From Methyloversatilis sp. (GTDB lineage: Bacteria > Pseudomonadota > Gammaproteobacteria > Burkholderiales > Rhodocyclaceae), in contig NZ_JAUYNV010000033.1 of the NCBI RefSeq assembly GCF_030698125.1, forward strand, positions 1 through 64,000: DNA of 64,000 nucleotides, given 5' to 3'. Of this stretch, positions 54,020 to 64,000 are shown piece by piece (within the stretch, counting starts at the first letter, position 1; every line of letters begins with the position of its first letter). The notes below the pieces were generated by a model. It was not told the DNA's origin and ran no database searches. It worked only from the letters and a program-made list of their open reading frames with translations. Both the position numbers and the translations under genes were made by a program.

Positions 54020-55402
54020 ATGTTCATCAAGCCGTTAGCCGCGTTGATCGCGGCCAGCGTCATGCTCGCGCCAATGTCGGCGACAGCCAACCCAGCAACC
54101 GCGAAGCCGGCGGCCAGCGCCAAGGCGGGCAAACCCGCCGCCAAGGCCAGTGCGAAAGCCGGCACCAAGGCCGCCGCGCCGAAAGAAGCCACCGAGATCG
54201 AACTGGCGCACGGCCTGGACGAGGCCACGGCAATTGCCCTGCAGGCGCTGGTGGATGACTTCAACGCCGGCGGCAAGGCCAGACAGAAGATCGTGCTCAG
54301 CACGCGCAACTGGGAAGAAACGGACGCTGCGGCGCCTGCACTCCCGGCCATGCTGGTGCTCGACGACGGCGCGCGCCAGCGCTTCCTCGATGGCAAGCCG
54401 CGCTACACCCCGCTGCATCAGGTGATGACGACCGCGAAGGAAAAATTCACCCACGCAGCGATTCCTGCGCCGATGCCGCCCTATCTGAATGGTGCGAAAG
54501 GCCGCCTGAACGCGCTGCCGATCGGGCTCACGACACCGGTCATGTTCTACAACCGCGACGCCTTCAGCCGTGTCGGACTTGACCCGAACGTGCCGCCGAC
54601 GCACTGGTTCTCGCTGCAGGAAGCGCTCGGCACATTGCGCGATGGCGGCTACGCCTGCCCCTACACCAGCGCGCGTCCGACGCAGATCCACGTGGACAAC
54701 ATCAGCGCCTGGCACAACGAGCCGTTCGCGCGCAAGCAGGGCAAGACCGGCGAAGCGCTCGCCATCAACGGCCTGGTGCAGGTGAAGCATCTGGCCATGA
54801 TGTCTTCCTGGTACAAGAGCCGCTACCTGCACATTTTCGGTCGCGCTGACGAGGCGGTGCCGATGTTTGCCGGCGGCCAGTGTCAGGTGCTGACGGCACG
54901 CTCCTCGGCCTGGCCGCAGATCAAGCGCGATGCCAGGTTCGATGTCGGCGTCGCAGCGCTGCCCTTTCACGAAGACATCCGCAACGCGCCGCGCCATACG
55001 CTGGCCGATGGTGCCAGCCTGTGGGTGAGCGCCGGTCGCGGCGCCGAGGAAACGCGCACCATCGCGCGCTTTGTCACCTTCCTGCTCGATCCGGACCGCC
55101 AGGCCCGGTGGTCGCTGGCCACCGGCTTCATCCCGCTTAACCGCGCCGGCATGGTGGCCATCAGCCCGGTCGATGCGCCGACCGCGGACAGCGTCGCCCG
55201 GGTGGCACTGCGCCAGCTGGCCGGTCGCGCCGGTGCGAAGGACGAGCAGACCAGCATCGCCGCCAGCAACCCGCGCGTGCGTGCGGTGCTCGACGAAGAA
55301 CTGGAAGAATTGTGGGCCGACCGCAAGCCGGCCAAGGCTGTGCTCGACACGGCGGTGCTGAGGGCAGGTCCATGTGTGAAGTCGATCAACTCGTCCTGCT
55401 GA
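54020..55402 (+). CDS. UgpB-like glycerol-3-phosphate solute-binding protein
   Basis: Signal peptide; LPIGLTTPVMFYNRDAFSRVGLDPNVPPTHW; KYRYL-type region; Lys/Ala-rich N-terminal linker. Confidence 0.8.
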   Translation: MFIKPLAALIAASVMLAPMSATANPATAKPAASAKAGKPAAKASAKAGTKAAAPKEATEIELAHGLDEATAIALQALVDDFNAGGKARQKIVLSTRNWEETDAAAPALPAMLVLDDGARQRFLDGKPRYTPLHQVMTTAKEKFTHAAIPAPMPPYLNGAKGRLNALPIGLTTPVMFYNRDAFSRVGLDPNVPPTHWFSLQEALGTLRDGGYACPYTSARPTQIHVDNISAWHNEPFARKQGKTGEALAINGLVQVKHLAMMSSWYKSRYLHIFGRADEAVPMFAGGQCQVLTARSSAWPQIKRDARFDVGVAALPFHEDIRNAPRHTLADGASLWVSAGRGAEETRTIARFVTFLLDPDRQARWSLATGFIPLNRAGMVAISPVDAPTADSVARVALRQLAGRAGAKDEQTSIAASNPRVRAVLDEELEELWADRKPAKAVLDTAVLRAGPCVKSINSSC

Positions 55403-55608
55403 TCCGCTCGGCGCGTGAAGACGCGTCGGTCGGAGAACCGCTGCGCCGGCTGCTCGCGCTCGACGACGCGGCGCGCGTCAAGGCGATCGAGAAGTGGGTG
55501 CGCGAAGGCGTCGCCGCCGGCACGTCGGTGGGAATGCTGAGCGCCATCGCGTGGCTGACCGACGACGACGTCGCGCGTCAGGCGCGCGAGTTGCTCGATC
55601 CCGCCTGA
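55372..55608 (+). CDS. Small hypothetical protein
   Basis: MCEVDQLVLLIRSAREDASVGEPLRRLLALDDAARVKAIEKWVREGVAAG; overlaps ugpB-like 3' end by 31 bp. Confidence 0.6.
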   Translation: MCEVDQLVLLIRSAREDASVGEPLRRLLALDDAARVKAIEKWVREGVAAGTSVGMLSAIAWLTDDDVARQARELLDPA

Positions 55609-55618
55609 AGCCGACCCG

Positions 55619-56365
55619 ATGACGTCCAGGCTGTCGCCCTGGCGCTATCCGCTATGGATCGCCCATCGCGGCGGTGGCTCGGCGGCGCCGGAGAATACGC
55701 TCGCCGCGATCCGCATCGGTGCGGCAGCCGGCTTCGGCATGGTCGAGTTCGACGTCATGCTGAGCCGCGATGGTGTGCCGCTGCTGATCCACGACGAAAC
55801 CCTGGAACGCACGACCGACGGCGTGGGCGCGGTCAGCGCGCTCGACGCCGAGGCGCTGCTGCGCCTGGACGCCGGGCGCTGGCACGGCCCGGCTTTTGCC
55901 GGTGAGCGCATTCCGACGCTGGATCAGGCGCTCGATTGCCTGCTCGAGCTGGACATCACCGCCAACATCGAAATCAAGCCGGCCATCGGCTTTGAACGGC
56001 GCACCGGCGAAGTCGTCGCGCTCGCGGTCGCCGCGCGCTGGCCTGCCGGCCTGCGGCCGCCGCTGCTGTCCTCGTTCTCGATGGACGCCCTCGAGGCGGC
56101 GCGCGAGGCGGCGCCCGATCTGCCGCGCGGTCTGCTGTTCGACGACATTCCCGATGACTGGCCGGCCCGCTTGCGCCAACACGCCGCGGTGTCCATCCAT
56201 TGCAACGAGGCGGCTCTCGACGATGACGTCTTGCGCCAGGTGTGCGACGCGGGTGTGCCACTGCTCTGCTACACGGTCAACGACATGGCGCGCGCGCGCG
56301 ACCTGATCGCGGCCGGTGTGCGCGGGCTGTTCACCGACTGCATGGCGTTCGGCCGGCCGGGCTGA
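55619..56365 (+). CDS. ugpQ: Glycerophosphodiester phosphodiesterase
   Basis: WIAHRGGGSAAPENTLAAIRIGAAAGFGMVEFDVMLSRDGVPLLIHDETLERTTDG. Confidence 0.95.
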   Translation: MTSRLSPWRYPLWIAHRGGGSAAPENTLAAIRIGAAAGFGMVEFDVMLSRDGVPLLIHDETLERTTDGVGAVSALDAEALLRLDAGRWHGPAFAGERIPTLDQALDCLLELDITANIEIKPAIGFERRTGEVVALAVAARWPAGLRPPLLSSFSMDALEAAREAAPDLPRGLLFDDIPDDWPARLRQHAAVSIHCNEAALDDDVLRQVCDAGVPLLCYTVNDMARARDLIAAGVRGLFTDCMAFGRPG

Positions 56366-56387
56366 GCAGCACCGGCATGTGGACGAT

Positions 56388-56478
56388 GTTGGGCATCGTT
56401 GCGCTCACCCCAACCTACGGAACGCGATTTGGCGGCGGCTTGCCGGAGTAGGTTGGGGTGAGCGCAGCGATGCCCAAC
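56388..56478. repeat. Long imperfect inverted repeat, 31-bp arms
   Basis: GTTGGGCATCGTTGCGCTCACCCCAACCTAC / GTAGGTTGGGGTGAGCGCAGCGATGCCCAAC, 1 mismatch, 29-bp loop. Confidence 0.9.
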
Positions 56479-56578
56479 GACAGCCCCAACCCCATGAACA
56501 CCCGCCGCCCCATCTGCGGCGGCGGATTCGCGCTCGTGTTCGCTGTCGCGCGGGGCAGGCGGGCGAAGTGCCGGGGCG

Positions 56579-57427
56579 CTACAGGGGCGCCATCCGCGTC
56601 ACCGCGTATTTGCCGAAGATGCGGTCCAGCGTGCCGTCGCGCGCCATGTCCGCGATGGCGTCCTGTAGCGCTTGCGCCAGTTCCACGTTATCTGCCTCGA
56701 CCGCGAGGCCGAGCGCCCAGCCGGCCTGCGGCAGGCCGGGCAGCGGCGGTGGCGTGCTGATGACGAATTTAGCGCCGGTCGCGGCCTTGATCGGTTCGAC
56801 CTGACTGCGCATGCCGAAGAACCCGGCGATACGGCCTTCTTCCAGCGCGCGCTGCGCCTCGTACGGCGAATGGAAATGATGGATCTGCTCGCGCAGGCGG
56901 CCCGCGTCCGACGACAGCAGCGCGAACGACATGATGGATTCCGTTTCGACCCCCAGTGACTGGTCGGTCACGTCGGTGATGGCGTCGAGCTTGGGCAGCA
57001 GTTCCGTGGTGCGGATCACTGCCATGGTTTCGCGGTGGTAGGGCGCGAATATCTTCACCTGCGGGTTGCGGAAGCTCATTCCCGGGTCGACCGGCACATG
57101 CACCATCACGTCGGACGGGCCCGGCCCGAGACCGAGGAAATTGCCTTTCCAGACGATGTTGCGCAAATCGTCGTCCATGTTTTCGCCCGCGTCGTATGCG
57201 CGTACGTCGACCGCGACGCCGAGCCTTTCGGCCAGCGCGCGCCCGAGCTCGACGTCGATGCCGGTGCCCTGATCGGAATAGGGCGGGAAGTCCTTGTAGA
57301 CGCCGACGCGCAGCGTACCGCTGCTGCGGATCTGCGCCAGATCGCGCGCCTGGGCGCCGCTGTAGGCAATGGTGCACACGGCGGCGATCGCGGCCGTGAC
57401 GAGGCAGGTGAACGAGACCGGACGCAT
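56579..57427 (-). CDS. Second MxaJ/XoxJ-like solute-binding protein
   Basis: DAGENMDDDLRNIVWKGNFLGLGPGPSDVMVHVPVDPGMSFRNPQVKIFAPYHRETMAVIRT; paralogue of 46426-47262. Confidence 0.85.
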   Translation of the reverse strand: MRPVSFTCLVTAAIAAVCTIAYSGAQARDLAQIRSSGTLRVGVYKDFPPYSDQGTGIDVELGRALAERLGVAVDVRAYDAGENMDDDLRNIVWKGNFLGLGPGPSDVMVHVPVDPGMSFRNPQVKIFAPYHRETMAVIRTTELLPKLDAITDVTDQSLGVETESIMSFALLSSDAGRLREQIHHFHSPYEAQRALEEGRIAGFFGMRSQVEPIKAATGAKFVISTPPPLPGLPQAGWALGLAVEADNVELAQALQDAIADMARDGTLDRIFGKYAVTRMAPL

Positions 57428-57598
57428 GAAGTTTCTCCTTTGGATACGCCGGTGCAGCTTACGGACCGCAACCACGCAGGGCGCCGGCAATATGCCGATC
57501 TTCAGGCGGTCAATTTGCCTGCCGCCCGTCCGAGGCGTCCGTCCTATCATGGCGGCCCACGTTGACATCGTCCGGCAGCAATATCCTGGAACGCCTTC

Positions 57599-59014
57599 AT
57601 GAAACGTGTCGATCTCAAGCGCAGCCTGCTGTTGCGCATAACCCTTTTCGCATTCGTGCTGCTGCTGAGCGCGATCGCCGCCACGCTGCACGAGGCGCGC
57701 AGCCGTATCCGCGCAGACCTGCAGCGCACCGGCGGCACCATCCAGCAACTGATCCAGAATGAAGCGACGAATGCCACCCCGGCCTTCGACCGCGATCTGC
57801 GCGGGCTTGACTTGTCCGCTCTCGCGGGCCTGGGCCGCCTCATTCATTTCTGCGTGCGGGTCGACGACCTGTATTCACGAACGGTTGTGCGGCGCTGTTT
57901 TGGCGACGCTTCCGGACCGCTGTTGCTGCCGGCCTCGCTGATGCAACGGCTGGTCGGCGACGATGCGGTGTTCATCGGCCACGTCGGCAAGTTCCCCGGC
58001 ATCAAGGTGGGCGAACTGACGATCACGCCCAATTTCGCCAGCGAAGCGGCCTCCGTGTGGCGCGACGTGCGCAACCTGCTGTTCATCACCGGCGGCGTAC
58101 TGCTGCTCAACGTGCTGGTCTATCTGCCGGTGCGCCGCGCGCTGCTGCCTACCGCCGACATCCTGAACCGGCTCGCGCGCATGGAAAGAGGCGACCTGAC
58201 GGTGCGCCTGCCGTCCTTCGAACTGGTCGAACTGCAGCGCATCAGCGGGGTGTTCAACCATCTGGCCGACCGCCTGGAACAGACCGTCGCCGAACAGCGG
58301 CAACTGGCCCTGCGACTGCTCGACATCCGCGAGGAAGAACGCCGTCATCTGGCGCGCGAACTGCACGACGAACTGGGGCAGTGCCTGACGTCCATCCAGG
58401 CCGAGGCGGCCTACGTGCGCGAGTTGGCCGGCGACCGACTGCCGACGCTGCTGCCCAGCGCCGAGGCGATTTCGCGCATCACCGCCCACATGATGGAAGT
58501 GCTGCAACTGATCCTGCGCGAACTGCGCCCGGTCGGGCTGGAGGAATTCGGTCTCGCCGCCAGCCTCGAACAACTCGTCGCCAGCCGCAACCGCAGCAGC
58601 CACGGCCGCTGCCTGCATGCGCTGACGATAGTCGGCGAGGTCGACACGCTGGCCGACAACCTGAACGTGAGCCTGTACCGCATCGTCCAGGAAAGCCTGA
58701 CCAACGCGGTCAGGCACGGCGACGCGCGTCACGTCGAGGTATCGCTGCGACGCGACGGCCCGGAACTGCTGTTGCGCATCGATGACGACGGCCTGTCCGA
58801 CCCCGGCACGGGTTTCAGTGGCGGGCTGGGGATGCTCGGCATGAGCGAGCGCGTGCACGCGCTCGGCGGCACGCTGGTGCTGGCCCCGCTCGAGGGCCGC
58901 GGCCTGCGCGTCGAAGTCAGGCTGCGCGTACCGGGTGGGCAGGCGCCGGCCCGCCCGCCGTCGATGCCGCCGCATCCGGAATTCACGCCGGCCGCCAGCG
59001 GAGCGCCGGCATGA
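57599..59014 (+). CDS. NarL-type (HisKA_3) sensor histidine kinase, MoxY-like
   Basis: N-terminal TM plus periplasmic region and HAMP; REEERRHLARELHDELGQCLTSIQAEA; SLYRIVQESLTNAVRHGDA. Confidence 0.9.
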   Translation: MKRVDLKRSLLLRITLFAFVLLLSAIAATLHEARSRIRADLQRTGGTIQQLIQNEATNATPAFDRDLRGLDLSALAGLGRLIHFCVRVDDLYSRTVVRRCFGDASGPLLLPASLMQRLVGDDAVFIGHVGKFPGIKVGELTITPNFASEAASVWRDVRNLLFITGGVLLLNVLVYLPVRRALLPTADILNRLARMERGDLTVRLPSFELVELQRISGVFNHLADRLEQTVAEQRQLALRLLDIREEERRHLARELHDELGQCLTSIQAEAAYVRELAGDRLPTLLPSAEAISRITAHMMEVLQLILRELRPVGLEEFGLAASLEQLVASRNRSSHGRCLHALTIVGEVDTLADNLNVSLYRIVQESLTNAVRHGDARHVEVSLRRDGPELLLRIDDDGLSDPGTGFSGGLGMLGMSERVHALGGTLVLAPLEGRGLRVEVRLRVPGGQAPARPPSMPPHPEFTPAASGAPA

Positions 59015-59658
59015 TCCGCCTGTTGCTGGTCGATGACCACGCGGTGGTGCGCGAAGGCTACCGCCGCCTGCTCGAACAGCGCGGCGACCTGCGCATTGAG
59101 GCCGAAGCGGCGACCGCGACCGAGGCGCTGGTGGCCTTCCGCAACGTCGGGCCGGATGTCGTCGTGCTCGATCTTTCGCTGCCCGACATGGGTGGCGTCG
59201 AACTGATCCGCCGGCTGCTGCAGCGCGATGCGCGCGCCCGCATCCTGGTGTTCAGCATGCATCGCGATCCGCTGTTCGCGACCCAGGCATTGCGCGCCGG
59301 CGCCCTGGGTTACGTGACCAAGAGCTGCGCCCCCGAAGTGCTGATCAAGGCGGTGTACCAGGTCGCTGCCCGCCAGCGCGTGCTCAGCCCCGACATTGCG
59401 CCCGACATCGCGCTGGCGCTGCTGAGTGACATCGACAATCCGCTCGACGCGCTGTCGCTGCGTGAATTCGAGGTGCTGCGCCTGTTGCTCGATGGCCGTT
59501 CGGCCGAAGAGATCGGCCTGTCGCTGCACATCAGCCCGAAGACCGCGCAGAACACGCACTACCAGATCAAGGCCAAGCTCGGCGTGAAGAGCGACATCGA
59601 CCTGATGCGCATGGCGATCAAGTGGAAATTGGTGCGCGACGACAACGCCGAAGCTTGA
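59011..59658 (+). CDS. LuxR/NarL-family response regulator
   Basis: LLLVDDHAVVREGYRRLLEQ; VLDLSLPDMGGVELI; LSLREFEVLRLLLDGRSAEEIGLSLHISPKTAQNTHYQIKAKLGV; ATGA overlap with kinase. Confidence 0.94.
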   Translation: MIRLLLVDDHAVVREGYRRLLEQRGDLRIEAEAATATEALVAFRNVGPDVVVLDLSLPDMGGVELIRRLLQRDARARILVFSMHRDPLFATQALRAGALGYVTKSCAPEVLIKAVYQVAARQRVLSPDIAPDIALALLSDIDNPLDALSLREFEVLRLLLDGRSAEEIGLSLHISPKTAQNTHYQIKAKLGVKSDIDLMRMAIKWKLVRDDNAEA

Positions 59659-59677
59659 GCCGCCGTGCCGTTTCCGC

Positions 59678-61153
59678 TCAGGCCGATGCGGCGCGCAGCA
59701 AGGTCGAGCGCAGCGCCGCCTGCCACTGGCGGATCAGCGCGTCGGGCGCTGCATCGCGGCGCGGTTCGTACCGCTGCGCGGCTTCGTCTGCCGGGTGCAT
59801 GGCGACGCCGGCGCCACGGGCGGCGAGCAGGGCCGCGCCGAGCGCGGTGGTTTCGGCGGTGGGTGCCACGCGCACCGTGCTGCCCAGCAGGTCGGCCTGC
59901 ATCTGCATCAGCAGCGCGTTGGCGGTGCCGCCGCCGTCGACGCGCAGTTCGCGCAGGCGTACGCCGGCATCGGCTTCCATCGCCCGCATCACGTCCAGCG
60001 TCTGCAGCGCAATGGCTTCGAGCGCGGCGCGGGCGATGTGGGCGCGCGTGGTGCCGCGGGTCAGGCCGTAGATCGCGCCGCGCGCATCGGCCGACCAGTG
60101 CGGCGCACCCAGGCCGGTGAAGGCGGGCACGATGGTGACGCCGGCACTGTCCGGCACGCTGGCCGCCAGCGCCTCGATGTCGCCCGAGCGGGCGATCAGC
60201 CCCAGTCCGTCGCGCAGCCACTGCACCAGCGCACCGGTCACGAACACGCTGCCTTCGAGCGCGTATTCGATGCGCGCCGACGTCTGCGCCGCACAGGTGG
60301 TCAGCAGACCGTGGCGCGACACGATGGCCTGCTCACCGGTATGCATCAGCATGAAACAGCCGGTGCCGTAGGTGTTCTTGGCCAGCCCCGGCGCCGTGCA
60401 GCCCTGCCCGTAAAGTGCCGCCTGCTGGTCGCCGGCGATGCCGGTGATCGGCAGCGCGCGGCCGAACAGCGCGGCACCGGTTTCCGCCAGGGCACCGCTG
60501 GACGGCACCACGCGCGGCAGCAGCGAACGTGGAATCGAGAACAGTTCGAGCAGGCCGTCGTCCCACTGGCCGGTGTGGATGTCCAGCAACTGGGTGCGGC
60601 TGGCGTTGCTCAGGTCGGTCAGGTGCGCGCGCCCGCCGGTGAGCTGCCACACCAGCCAGCTGTCCATCGTGCCGCAGGCCAGTTCGCCGCGCCGCGCGCG
60701 TTCGCGGGCACCGGGCACGTGGTCGAGCAGCCAGGCGATCTTGCTGGCCGAGAAGTAGGGGTCGAGCACCAGGCCGGTCTTCGCGCGCACCGCGTCCTCG
60801 TGGCCATCGGCCTTGAGGCGGGCGCAGAAGTCGGCGGTGCGCCGGTCCTGCCAGACGATGGCCGGGGCCAGCGGCTCGCCGGTCGCGCGGTCCCACAGCA
60901 CGACGGTTTCGCGCTGGTTCGTGATGCCGATCGCGGCGATGTCGGTCGGCGCAAGCGCGGCGCGCATCAGCGCCTCCTTCACGCAGTCGACGGTATCGGT
61001 CCAGATGCGCCGGGCGTCGTGTTCCACCCAGCCAGGCTGCGGGTAGTGCTGCGGCAGTTCGCGCTGCGCCATCGCAACGATGCCGCCGTCGGTGTCGAAC
61101 ACCAGTGCGCGCGAACTGGTCGTGCCCTGGTCGAGTGCGAGGATGTGGCGCAT
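59678..61153 (-). CDS. glpK: Glycerol kinase
   Basis: [84 protein letters not shown]. Confidence 0.96.
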   Translation of the reverse strand: MRHILALDQGTTSSRALVFDTDGGIVAMAQRELPQHYPQPGWVEHDARRIWTDTVDCVKEALMRAALAPTDIAAIGITNQRETVVLWDRATGEPLAPAIVWQDRRTADFCARLKADGHEDAVRAKTGLVLDPYFSASKIAWLLDHVPGARERARRGELACGTMDSWLVWQLTGGRAHLTDLSNASRTQLLDIHTGQWDDGLLELFSIPRSLLPRVVPSSGALAETGAALFGRALPITGIAGDQQAALYGQGCTAPGLAKNTYGTGCFMLMHTGEQAIVSRHGLLTTCAAQTSARIEYALEGSVFVTGALVQWLRDGLGLIARSGDIEALAASVPDSAGVTIVPAFTGLGAPHWSADARGAIYGLTRGTTRAHIARAALEAIALQTLDVMRAMEADAGVRLRELRVDGGGTANALLMQMQADLLGSTVRVAPTAETTALGAALLAARGAGVAMHPADEAAQRYEPRRDAAPDALIRQWQAALRSTLLRAASA

Positions 61154-61275
61154 GTCTTCTCCTTGTCCGCCTGTCGTATCCACGGCAGCGCAGTCATCGG
61201 GCGCTACGGGCGGAATGCTAGAATCTGCGGCTGTTTCGCGCAGTTTAGCGCTCTCCTGATCCCCCATTGCCGACC

Positions 61276-64000
<2,725 letters not shown>

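Overview
A 64 kb, GC-rich window that is probably from a betaproteobacterium (Rhodocyclales-like; this is inferred from gene content only). Most of it is core genome: guaA (5' truncated), an rnf/rsx operon with nth, dinG/yoaA, cfa, pbpC, rhlE, rlmM, glpK, alaS (3' truncated). It also has many two-component and c-di-GMP genes and a PQQ alcohol dehydrogenase carrying the lanthanide-type Asp. Main observations: (1) a ~6.2 kb insertion at the 3' end of guaA, bounded by an exact 15-bp direct repeat (1581-1595 and 7784-7798). It carries an AbiE-like/nucleotidyltransferase/SIR2 gene set (SIR2 frameshifted and truncated), a hydroxybutyrate dehydrogenase-like SDR and an intact hipBA pair; both toxin-antitoxin-like operons have paired palindromic operator candidates. 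(2) alaS contains an in-frame ~109 bp copy of an intergenic palindromic repeat that is also found in the rsxG-rsxE spacer. (3) A PEP-CTERM-like tail lies in frame immediately after the stop codon of an Acg-like nitroreductase. (4) A composite dispersed repeat array lies at 22.9-23.6 kb, with an inverted copy at 45.6 kb. No rRNA, tRNA, CRISPR array or intact transposase/integrase was recognised. Gene names come from reading the translated proteins by eye; no database search was run.
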